DNA of 8,261 nucleotides from an uncultured Lachnospiraceae bacterium (GTDB lineage Bacteria; Bacillota; Clostridia; Lachnospirales; Lachnospiraceae). Positions 1 through 5,526 of the stretch are shown one piece after another. Position 1 is the stretch's first letter. The number at the start of each line of letters is the position of its first letter. Made by a program: the position numbers and the translations under genes. The stretch lies in contig CADCPP010000103.1 in assembly GCA_902803355.1 (NCBI GenBank), positions 1-8,261 on the forward strand. Reading direction: 5' to 3'. The notes beneath the pieces were generated by a model. The model was given only the letters and a program-made list of their open reading frames with translations. It made no database searches and was not told where the DNA came from.

Positions 1-464
1 AGCATGCTGTAAAGCAGGCTGTTGCACACATAGAGCCCCGCACTGTCCGACGGCCTTGCGGGGATGCCCAGTGCGTTTACCGCCGCAACGATCCCTTCCA
101 CCGGGAAGGTCGAGGGCAGCGTCTCGGGGCCTTCCGGCACGATGGGAAGATCCATCGGCTGAAAGCCTGCGTTGTCCGGGATGCGCGCCTTCATCAGGTT
201 GCGGCCAAGCCGCTCCGGGGTGATGGCATCCCGCGTGCCCGCAAGCCCGAGCATCACCACGGCAGCGGGCTGCAGGCGGTCATAGGCTGCGCAGGCAAGA
301 TCCCGCGAGCGGGTAAATTCGACCGGCAGCAGAAGCTTTTCCAGCTTGCGCCTGCAGACCTCCTCCGGCAGACGCTCCAGCACCAGCTGCGTGGGATTCA
401 GCGCATCGCCGCCAAACGGCTCGAACGCGGTAACAAGGATCGGTTTTTCATTTATGCTGCTCAT
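1..464 (-). CDS. pcp: Pyroglutamyl-peptidase I (pyrrolidone-carboxylate peptidase), N-terminal 154 residues, runs off the left edge
   Basis: Cytosolic cysteine peptidase of family C15 that removes an N-terminal pyroglutamate from peptides. The visible part starts with the family opening VTAFEPFGGDALNP (residues 11-24), which matches the usual TGFEPFGG...NPS block. GLAGTRDAITPERL (73-86) carries the likely catalytic Glu84. ARIPDNAGFQP (93-103) is the conserved substrate-pocket region, and SAGLYVCNSLLY (141-152) carries the nucleophile Cys147. The third catalytic residue, a histidine about 20 residues further on, lies outside the window, so activity cannot be fully judged. The family is usually about 200-215 residues, so roughly 50-60 are missing. 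The ATG at 464 has AGGAGGT five bases upstream. It follows the VWA gene by 26 bases with no terminator, so the two are probably co-transcribed. One small difference: GLAGTR in place of the commoner GLAGGR. Confidence 0.93.
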   Translation of the reverse strand, partial: MSSINEKPILVTAFEPFGGDALNPTQLVLERLPEEVCRRKLEKLLLPVEFTRSRDLACAAYDRLQPAAVVMLGLAGTRDAITPERLGRNLMKARIPDNAGFQPMDLPIVPEGPETLPSTFPVEGIVAAVNALGIPARPSDSAGLYVCNSLLYSM

Positions 465-490
465 GGCCGCACCTCCTGTGTCTGAGAATA

Positions 491-1138
491 CTATTGGCGC
501 TTTTCGTAATCCTCGTCAATGCGCTTTTTCCAGTCGGCACCGATGGGCGCGGCGCTCGCGCGCATGGCGCAGACTGTTTCCGCAAGGACCGTGTAGTTGA
601 GCTGCGTGCCCGCATGGTCGCTGTGGTAGTTTGCCGCGCGGTCTGCGCCGATGCCGAAGCGTCCCGCCGTCTTTATGGCATCGATGTTTGCGCCCAGGAA
701 CAGGAATTCCCAGCCGTCCTTTTCTTTCTGCCGCTCCACCATTTCTTTCACACGTTCGTAGGAGTATTCCCGGCTCGCGTTCTCCAGGCCGTCTGTGGTG
801 ATCACGAAGATGGTCTTTTCCGGCCGGTCTTCTTCGCGGATATATTTATGGACATTCCCGATGTGATGGATGGCCCGGCCGACCGCATCGAGCAGCGCCG
901 TGCAGCCGCGCACGTAATAGTCCTTTTCCGTCATCGGCTGCATCTGATCCAGCGGGATGCGGTCGTGCAGCACCTCGATCCTGTCATCGAAAAGCACCGT
1001 GGAGACAAGTACCTTTCCTCCTGCTTCGCGCTGCTTTGCGAGCATGCTGTTGTAACCGCCTATGGTGTCGCTTTCCAGGCCTCCCATGGACCCGCTGCGG
1101 TCCAGGATCATGACGAGTTCGGTAAGATCTTTCTTCAT
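491..1138 (-). CDS. Von Willebrand factor type A (VWA) domain protein, 215 aa
   Basis: A stand-alone VWA domain, a fold that binds a divalent metal and usually mediates protein-protein contacts. The metal-ion-dependent adhesion site is complete: DRSGS at 13-17 (DxSxS), Thr80 in RGCTALLDAV, and Asp116 in FVITTDGLENAS. There is no signal peptide or membrane segment, so it is probably cytoplasmic, unlike surface adhesins. The hydrophobic strand LTELVMILD directly precedes the metal site, as in the classic fold. The ATG at 1138 is chosen because GGGAGGG lies about 7-8 bases upstream. A TTG ten codons further up is in frame but has a weaker context. The gene begins a new transcription unit after the terminator of the macro gene and is followed by pcp. 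The particular role is unknown; similar small VWA proteins occur near stress and macro-domain genes in Firmicutes, which is family-level memory and not proof. Confidence 0.9.
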   Translation of the reverse strand: MKKDLTELVMILDRSGSMGGLESDTIGGYNSMLAKQREAGGKVLVSTVLFDDRIEVLHDRIPLDQMQPMTEKDYYVRGCTALLDAVGRAIHHIGNVHKYIREEDRPEKTIFVITTDGLENASREYSYERVKEMVERQKEKDGWEFLFLGANIDAIKTAGRFGIGADRAANYHSDHAGTQLNYTVLAETVCAMRASAAPIGADWKKRIDEDYEKRQ

Positions 1139-1172
1139 GGATGTGCCCTCCCTTGTGTTTACTTGCAAGGCG

Positions 1173-1181
1173 AGTATAGCA
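1173..1181 (-). promoter_or_regulatory. Candidate extended -10 promoter for the VWA-pcp unit
   Basis: On the minus strand the bases read TGCTATACT, an extended -10 (TGn plus TATACT, five of six matches to TATAAT). The start point would fall near 1166, about 28 bases before the VWA start codon. No good -35 is present, because the expected place is taken by the U-tract of the preceding terminator; extended -10 promoters tolerate this. Its place just after a terminator and before a gene supports it, but it is a prediction only. Confidence 0.5.
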
Positions 1182-1193
1182 GGGCGGGCAGGG

Positions 1194-1216
1194 AAAAAGG
1201 TCGCCTGGCAGGCGAC
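1194..1216 (-). terminator. Intrinsic terminator after the macro-domain gene
   Basis: On the minus strand GTCGCCTGCCAGGCGAC (1216-1200) folds into a perfect hairpin with a 7-bp GC-rich stem and 3-base loop, and is followed by CCTTTTT (to 1194). It begins 17 bases past the macro gene's stop codon. It should end transcripts arriving from the polymerase-YolD-ATPase-macro genes and separate them from VWA-pcp. Confidence 0.88.
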
Positions 1217-1233
1217 TTATGCAGGATGCCGGT

Positions 1234-2361
1234 TTACTCCATGGACGCGCCGAGGTACGGCTGGCCGTATTGAAACAGCAGCTGATTCACCTCGAAAATA
1301 TCATAGATCTCATTTTCAATGCAGAAGCTCACGATCAGATCGAAGACGCTGCTGTTCATGAGTGAATAGCCCGCGGAGGCGAGCAGGTCTCTGCAATCGT
1401 CCAGATTCAGCCTGAGGCCGATGGCAAGCGCGAGGACGGTCTTCTTTTTCGGCATGTAGTCTTCATTGCAGCGGATCTTGGAGAAGACCTTCTTGTCCAG
1501 GTTGGCGCGTTTGTAGACCTCCGGATCACTCATGCCGCGCTCGTCGATCATGCGGAAAAGGCGCTCTCTGAAGCTCTCCCCGAGATTCTTCACCACCTCG
1601 TCCAGGGAGGGCTTTTTTGCTTTCGGATGAGCGGCGGATGTGCCTGCGCCGGGCGCGGAAGCAGCAGCCTTTGCCGCAGAAGGATGCGGCATACTGTAAG
1701 AGGGCGGCGGCGGAGAGGAGAAAGCCTTCTGCGCTTTCCATGTTTCACTAAGCTGCTCCAGGCGGCGCTGTGCCTGCAGATCGGCCATCATCCTTTCAGC
1801 GCGGCTGTTATATTCCTCGGCAGCCTTCGCCGCCGCATAGCGCTCATCGATATAAGCTTCAACGCGCGAGCTTAAGCCTTCTGCCAGCTGGTACGCCTCG
1901 CGGTTGAACACCACCAGCGTTACGTCAAGATCCGAGGTCTTCAGATAGTCCCGGATGGTCTCCGAGGCGATCTCAAGCGCTTTGTCTTTCGGGAAACCGT
2001 AGGTGCCTGTTGCGATCAGCGGAAAGGCAATGCTCCTGCAGCCGAGCTGATCTGCCAGCCGCAGCGACTCGCGGTAGCAGGAGCGAAGCACGGCAAACTC
2101 GCCGTGACTGCCGCCTTCCCAGGCCGGTCCCACCGTATGGATGATGGTCCTTGCCGGCAGAGCAAAGGCAGGCGTGGCCGCGCACTCTCCCGGCGCGATC
2201 CGCCCGATCTTCTGCCTTGCGGCAAGCAGCTGCTCAGCTCCTGCCGCCTGGTAGACGGCGCCGTCAGTTCCCCGGCCCCAACGCGGCTCCGGGTTTGCCG
2301 TATTGACGATCGCATCCGCCCGTACCCGCGTAATATCGTCTCTGATGATCTTAAACGGCAT
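1234..2361 (-). CDS. Macro domain (ADP-ribose binding/hydrolase) protein with C-terminal helical HTH-like domain, 375 aa
   Basis: The N-terminal part (about 1-165) is a macro domain, a fold that binds ADP-ribose and often removes it from proteins or nucleic acids. Visible motifs: AIVNTANPEPRWGRGTDGAV (17-36), corresponding to the NAANxx..GGGVDGAI loop of MacroD-type enzymes with Asp33 and Gly34 kept; GECAATPAFALPARTIIHTV (58-77); and SIAFPLIATGTYGFPKDKA (110-128), the second ribose/phosphate loop. Residues about 166-210 look like a charged, Ala-rich helix or coiled coil. Residues 213-250 are a Pro/Ala/Ser/Lys-rich flexible linker. Residues 252-372 form a compact helical domain (FRERLFRMIDERGMSDPEVYKRANLDKKVFSKIR and following) that I recognise as recurring at the C-terminus of Firmicutes macro proteins and which resembles an HTH fold; its role is unknown. 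The ATG has AAGGAGGAG six bases upstream. It is 44 bases after the ATPase gene with no terminator between, and is closed by a strong terminator. The arginine in GRGTDG replaces a usual glycine, so hydrolysis as opposed to binding is not certain. Confidence 0.92.
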   Translation of the reverse strand: MPFKIIRDDITRVRADAIVNTANPEPRWGRGTDGAVYQAAGAEQLLAARQKIGRIAPGECAATPAFALPARTIIHTVGPAWEGGSHGEFAVLRSCYRESLRLADQLGCRSIAFPLIATGTYGFPKDKALEIASETIRDYLKTSDLDVTLVVFNREAYQLAEGLSSRVEAYIDERYAAAKAAEEYNSRAERMMADLQAQRRLEQLSETWKAQKAFSSPPPPSYSMPHPSAAKAAASAPGAGTSAAHPKAKKPSLDEVVKNLGESFRERLFRMIDERGMSDPEVYKRANLDKKVFSKIRCNEDYMPKKKTVLALAIGLRLNLDDCRDLLASAGYSLMNSSVFDLIVSFCIENEIYDIFEVNQLLFQYGQPYLGASME

Positions 2362-2405
2362 TGGCTCTCCTCCTTAAACAGGCTGCTGCGCGTTCTCTTA
2401 CTTCT

Positions 2406-3341
2406 TTATTCTCCCTCAAACAGCCCTCTGTTCTTCTTGAAGAACTCATAATAGATCTTCGTATTCTCCAGTTCCCACCAGTTCCTGATCTCTGCAGGGC
2501 TGGCATCCAGATCATAGATCCGGGCGTCCTCCATTGAGAGCAGGAAGGGAGAATGCGTCGCGATGATAAGCTGGCAGCCGCAGTAGCGAACCTTTTCCGT
2601 CAGCATCCGCAGCAGTTCCAGCTGCATCGCGGGAGACATGCTGTTTTCCGGCTCGTCCAGACAGTAGAGGGTGTCGTTTTTGAGCTTCGTTTCGAAATAT
2701 TCAAGCGCGGTCTCGCCGTTGCTCGCGAGTCTGACCTCCTTGCCGGCGGTCCTGCGGAGGAACTCGCGGCGGGAGACCGATCTCGATCGGGCCAGGATCT
2801 TCCGGCGCACCGCTTCGTAGTCCGCCATGCTGTTGAATCTGACCGTTTCGGGGTGTTCGCGAAGGTTCTTGTACTCTGCCTTGCCGTCCTCGATCGCATC
2901 GGCAATCTCCGCGTTGTTCGTGCGAACGGCAAGCATGTAATCGAAAATGTCGTCGCTGGTGATGATGCGGCTGCCGTTCGGAATACGAGCCCTGAAGTCC
3001 TCATCGTCCTCGCCCGTCGTATAGCGGCAGGCCGCCGCATAATCGTCGAAAAGCTCGCTGGAGTTGAACGGCGCGATGCGGTTCAATTCCAGCTTCGACG
3101 CGATCAGATTGAGCAAGGTGCTCTTTCCGGAGCCGTTGCCGCCGTAAAATATCGTGGTTTTCCTGAACCAGATCTCCGAAAGACACTTCGGGCCGAAAAT
3201 GCCGCAGGGATATTCGTTGTCGATGTAGCCGTACTTCCAGACCATTTCCGGATCCGTGTTTCCGTTTTTCGCCATACGCCTGACGATCAGATCTTTTTCC
3301 CGTTCTGTCGGCAGCGTAAAAGATTCCAGATATCTGCTCAT
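2406..3341 (-). CDS. COG3910-like AAA/ABC-type ATPase, 311 aa
   Basis: A soluble P-loop ATPase of the SMC/ABC-like type. Walker A is GGNGSGKST (67-75), a signature-like SNGE sits at 207-210, Walker B is TLYCLDEPENSMSP (224-237, Asp229-Glu230), and the switch histidine is in ATHSPFLL (His263). The DEPE..LSP and IIATHSPxLL pattern, the SHGE-like signature and the C-terminal TKIYYEFFKKNRGLF tail resemble the predicted ATPases of COG3910. An inserted charged helical region (about 94-205) sits where SMC-type proteins carry a coiled coil. No nuclease, TOPRIM or membrane part is visible, and the family's cellular task is not established. The ATG at 3341 is preferred over an in-frame TTG at 3356 because AGGGAG lies about six bases upstream, and because the TTG would overlap the YolD gene. 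The gap to the YolD stop codon is 11 bases, so the two are almost surely translated from one message. Confidence 0.88.
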   Translation of the reverse strand: MSRYLESFTLPTEREKDLIVRRMAKNGNTDPEMVWKYGYIDNEYPCGIFGPKCLSEIWFRKTTIFYGGNGSGKSTLLNLIASKLELNRIAPFNSSELFDDYAAACRYTTGEDDEDFRARIPNGSRIITSDDIFDYMLAVRTNNAEIADAIEDGKAEYKNLREHPETVRFNSMADYEAVRRKILARSRSVSRREFLRRTAGKEVRLASNGETALEYFETKLKNDTLYCLDEPENSMSPAMQLELLRMLTEKVRYCGCQLIIATHSPFLLSMEDARIYDLDASPAEIRNWWELENTKIYYEFFKKNRGLFEGE

Positions 3342-3352
3342 TGCCGCTCCCT

Positions 3353-3835
3353 TCAATCCATCTCGCTGAAAATATCGCTGTCGATCGAGATGACCTCCGA
3401 CGCGGGGATCGTTCGCCCGTCCGCGAGGATGATGCTCCGGCTCTGCTGATCAAAACGGACGACTCTGCCGGCAGCCGATACATATTGGCCGCCTTCCTTC
3501 TTTTCGTCCGGAACGAAATAGGTGAACACGGCTTCCGAAGAAGGTCCTGCTGCCAGCAGGCGCGCCAGCCGGTCATTGAGCTGTGCCTTCCGCTCCTCGT
3601 TCAGTTCGATGCGGCTGTCCGTCCCGCGCTCCGATTCGCGGATGAGGTCATCGTAGCCCGTAAGCGCGGCGAAGGGAGAAAACTGCGCGGCGCGGGAGAG
3701 GCGGTCCATCCGCGGCCGCTTTGCAGAAACGTGATGCTCAAGATCTATGATGTCGGCATAGCGGCTTTTAGCGTCCCGTGTATCTTCGGGCACCGGCACT
3801 CTGCGCTCTTTTCTGCTGCTTTCCTGCTTGTTCAC
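3353..3835 (-). CDS. YolD-like family protein, 160 aa
   Basis: The core RYADIIDLEHHVSAKRPRMD (25-44) followed by RLSRAAQFSPFAALTGYDDL (45-64) is the hallmark of YolD-like proteins. The C-terminal half, with YFVPDEKKEGGQYV (106-119) and a beta-rich VVRFDQQSRSIILADGRTIP segment (125-144), matches the rest of the family. YolD-like genes commonly sit next to UvrX/UmuC-type Y-family polymerases, and a role as a UmuD-like accessory factor has been proposed; biochemical function is not settled. The start is GTG at 3835, with GGGAGGAAGG seven bases upstream; the next methionine (residue 43) would destroy the family core. The N-terminal 24 residues are charged and not conserved as far as I can tell. 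It lies 72 bases after the polymerase stop and 11 bases before the ATPase start. Confidence 0.92.
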   Translation of the reverse strand: MNKQESSRKERRVPVPEDTRDAKSRYADIIDLEHHVSAKRPRMDRLSRAAQFSPFAALTGYDDLIRESERGTDSRIELNEERKAQLNDRLARLLAAGPSSEAVFTYFVPDEKKEGGQYVSAAGRVVRFDQQSRSIILADGRTIPASEVISIDSDIFSEMD

Positions 3836-3872
3836 AGGCCTTCCTCCCTCTCTCTGTTTTCAGGCCTTCCCG

Positions 3873-3893
3873 GTCTTTAGTCTTTAGTCTTCA
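3873..3893. repeat. Short tandem repeat, three 7-base units
   Basis: On the plus strand GTCTTTA GTCTTTA GTCTTCA lie end to end between the polymerase stop and the YolD start. A separate 10-base direct repeat, CAGGCCTTCC, occurs at 3835-3844 and 3861-3870 in the same gap. The left copy covers part of the YolD ribosome-site region. They are probably slippage products; no function can be assigned. Confidence 0.6.
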
Positions 3894-3907
3894 GCCGCTG
3901 CGGCTTT

Positions 3908-5443
3908 TTACGCCCGGTGGCCGCCGATCTGCCGGTTCCGCTCGATGGCGGTCGCGCCCTCCTGCAGGCTCAGGCCTCTCACCACGGCGTTCCGGCCGTA
4001 TTTTTCTCGGATATCCAGCAGTGCCTGCTGCACTTTTCGCTCCTTTTCAAGCCCGGCTTCTTCCGCCTGCCGTCTTTTGTCCTCGGCTTCGTAATCGGTG
4101 AAGAGGTCTAACTGCTCCGTCTGCGATTCCTGCATCTTCCGCGCTTCTTCCTCGCTAACAAGATGCATCACCGCCACGTTGAAGCGCCGGACCAGAAGGT
4201 TTTTGTCCACCGTGCGGTCGTAGATGTCGCAGGCAGCCTCCGTGATCTGCCTGGTCGAGTGCGTGGGCCGCTCCAGATTCTGCGAGCCGTGCGCAGGCTT
4301 GGGCGCCTTCCTGCCGTACCAGTCGTTCACAACGGGGCCGCGGTAGGCCTTTGCCCGCACGGGATCCGTCAGGTTTTCTGTATCGTAATTCACATCTACG
4401 ACCACCTGATCGGTGCACAGACCCTTTGCGGCAAGCTCCAGGGACAGGCCGTCCGCCATCTCCTGAATGATGATCCTGCCTTTTTCAAAGGGATAGGGCT
4501 GCCCGAGGACCTGCCCTGCGGAAAGGCTCTGCGATTCCGGTTTGTAGGCCTTGCAGTCCGCGATCTCGGCAGGCTCAAAGCCCCAGGCATGGTCGATCAG
4601 AAGCTCCGCGTTTACCCCGAAGAGCTGATAGAGCAGGTCCTCATTGTAATAGTCACTGTCCCTGCCCACGGAGCAGCGTGCCACATCGCCCATCGTATAG
4701 AGGCCGATCTCCTCCAACTTCCTTGCCGTGCTCCTGCCGACCCGCCAGAAGTCGGTCAGCGGGCGGTGGCACCAGAGCTTTTCGCGGTAGCTCATCTCGT
4801 CCAGCTCGGCAATGCGCACGCCGTCCTGATCCGCCGGGATGTGCTTGGCCTCGATATCCATGGCGATCTTGGCCAGGTACAGGTTGGTCCCGATGCCGGC
4901 TGTGGCCGTGATGCGTGTTTTGCTAAGCACCTCGCGGATCAGCTTCATGGCAAAGTCATGGGCGCTCAGGCCGTAAAGCCCCAGATAATTCGTGGCGTCG
5001 ATGAAGACCTCATCCACGGAATAGACGAGCAGATCGTCCGGAGACACGTATTTCAGATAGAGCTCCACGATGCTGCGGGAGTATTCCATATAGTATTTCA
5101 TGCGCGGGACGGCGACCACCATGTCCAGCTTCAGTGAAGGGTCGGCTGCCAGTTCGGAGGCGAACACGGAGCTGCCCGAAAACTTGCCGCCCGGCGCCTT
5201 CTTTAGGCGTTCAGCGTTGACGGCGCGGATGCCTTCCTTCGCCTCAAACAGCCTCGCCCTCCCTGAGATCCCGTGCGCCTTTAAGGCCGGCGAGACCGCA
5301 AGGCAGATCGTCTTGTCGGTGCGGCTCTCATCCGCCACCACCAGGTTCACGTCAAGAGGATCGTACCCGCGCTCGGCTGCTTCGACCGAGGCGTAGAACG
5401 ATTTCAGATCGATGGCGATGTAAGTTTTCTGCTTCGCGCTCAA
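3908..5443 (-). CDS. Y-family DNA polymerase (UmuC/UvrX-like lesion-bypass polymerase), 511 aa
   Basis: Error-prone DNA polymerase that copies past damaged bases. The N-terminal catalytic core starts IAIDLKSFYASVE (9-21), with metal-binding Asp12 and the conserved SFYASVE. The second acidic pair is Asp144-Glu145 in YSVDEVFIDAT. ITATAGIGTNLYLAKIAMD (178-196) is the conserved finger/palm block, and DFWRVGRSTARKLEEIGLYTMGDVA (231-255) is the thumb helix-hairpin-helix. After the little-finger domain comes QLDLF (444-448), a textbook beta-clamp-binding motif, then a charged helix and IREKYGRNAVVRG (478-490), a tail typical of the UvrX type as opposed to DinB. The start is an unusual TTG at 5443 with AGGAGG five bases upstream. 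An in-frame TGA 12 codons above it rules out a longer protein, and no other start fits before Asp12. It follows the binding-protein gene by 83 bases and precedes the YolD gene by 72. Confidence 0.95.
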   Translation of the reverse strand: MSAKQKTYIAIDLKSFYASVEAAERGYDPLDVNLVVADESRTDKTICLAVSPALKAHGISGRARLFEAKEGIRAVNAERLKKAPGGKFSGSSVFASELAADPSLKLDMVVAVPRMKYYMEYSRSIVELYLKYVSPDDLLVYSVDEVFIDATNYLGLYGLSAHDFAMKLIREVLSKTRITATAGIGTNLYLAKIAMDIEAKHIPADQDGVRIAELDEMSYREKLWCHRPLTDFWRVGRSTARKLEEIGLYTMGDVARCSVGRDSDYYNEDLLYQLFGVNAELLIDHAWGFEPAEIADCKAYKPESQSLSAGQVLGQPYPFEKGRIIIQEMADGLSLELAAKGLCTDQVVVDVNYDTENLTDPVRAKAYRGPVVNDWYGRKAPKPAHGSQNLERPTHSTRQITEAACDIYDRTVDKNLLVRRFNVAVMHLVSEEEARKMQESQTEQLDLFTDYEAEDKRRQAEEAGLEKERKVQQALLDIREKYGRNAVVRGLSLQEGATAIERNRQIGGHRA

Positions 5444-5446
5444 GAT

Positions 5447-5454
5447 CTCCTCCT
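5447..5454 (-). promoter_or_regulatory. Ribosome binding site deciding the TTG start of the polymerase
   Basis: The minus strand reads AGGAGGAG followed by ATC and then TTG. The AGGAGG core is five bases from the TTG. This is a near-perfect site and is the main reason for accepting a TTG start. The rest of the 83-base gap (5444-5526) holds no recognisable -10/-35 pair, LexA box or terminator; it has only short GC-rich inverted repeats without a U-tract. Confidence 0.8.
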
Positions 5455-5526
5455 GCCCCTGCAGTCCGCGGCTGCATCAGGCCTTTTCCGTTTCCGCGGT
5501 ACGGCACCGCGCAGATCGCGGCATGA

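Noticed and set aside
494..1273. Open frame on the plus strand opposite the VWA gene (259 codons)
   Set aside because: No family resemblance; it crosses the terminator and promoter region and mirrors a well-supported VWA domain.
2553..3449. Open frame on the plus strand opposite the ATPase gene (298 codons)
   Set aside because: Arg/Val/Ala-rich shadow of the ATPase frame without ribosome site or motif.
3893..3909. Terminator-like hairpin with a T-run on the plus strand
   Set aside because: The stem is 5-6 bp and the T-run belongs to the polymerase stop codon region. No plus-strand transcript is expected here, and on the minus strand no U-run follows the hairpin.
4163..5137. Open frame on the plus strand opposite the polymerase gene (324 codons)
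   Set aside because: Shadow frame of the polymerase; its composition is atypical and no start context is present.
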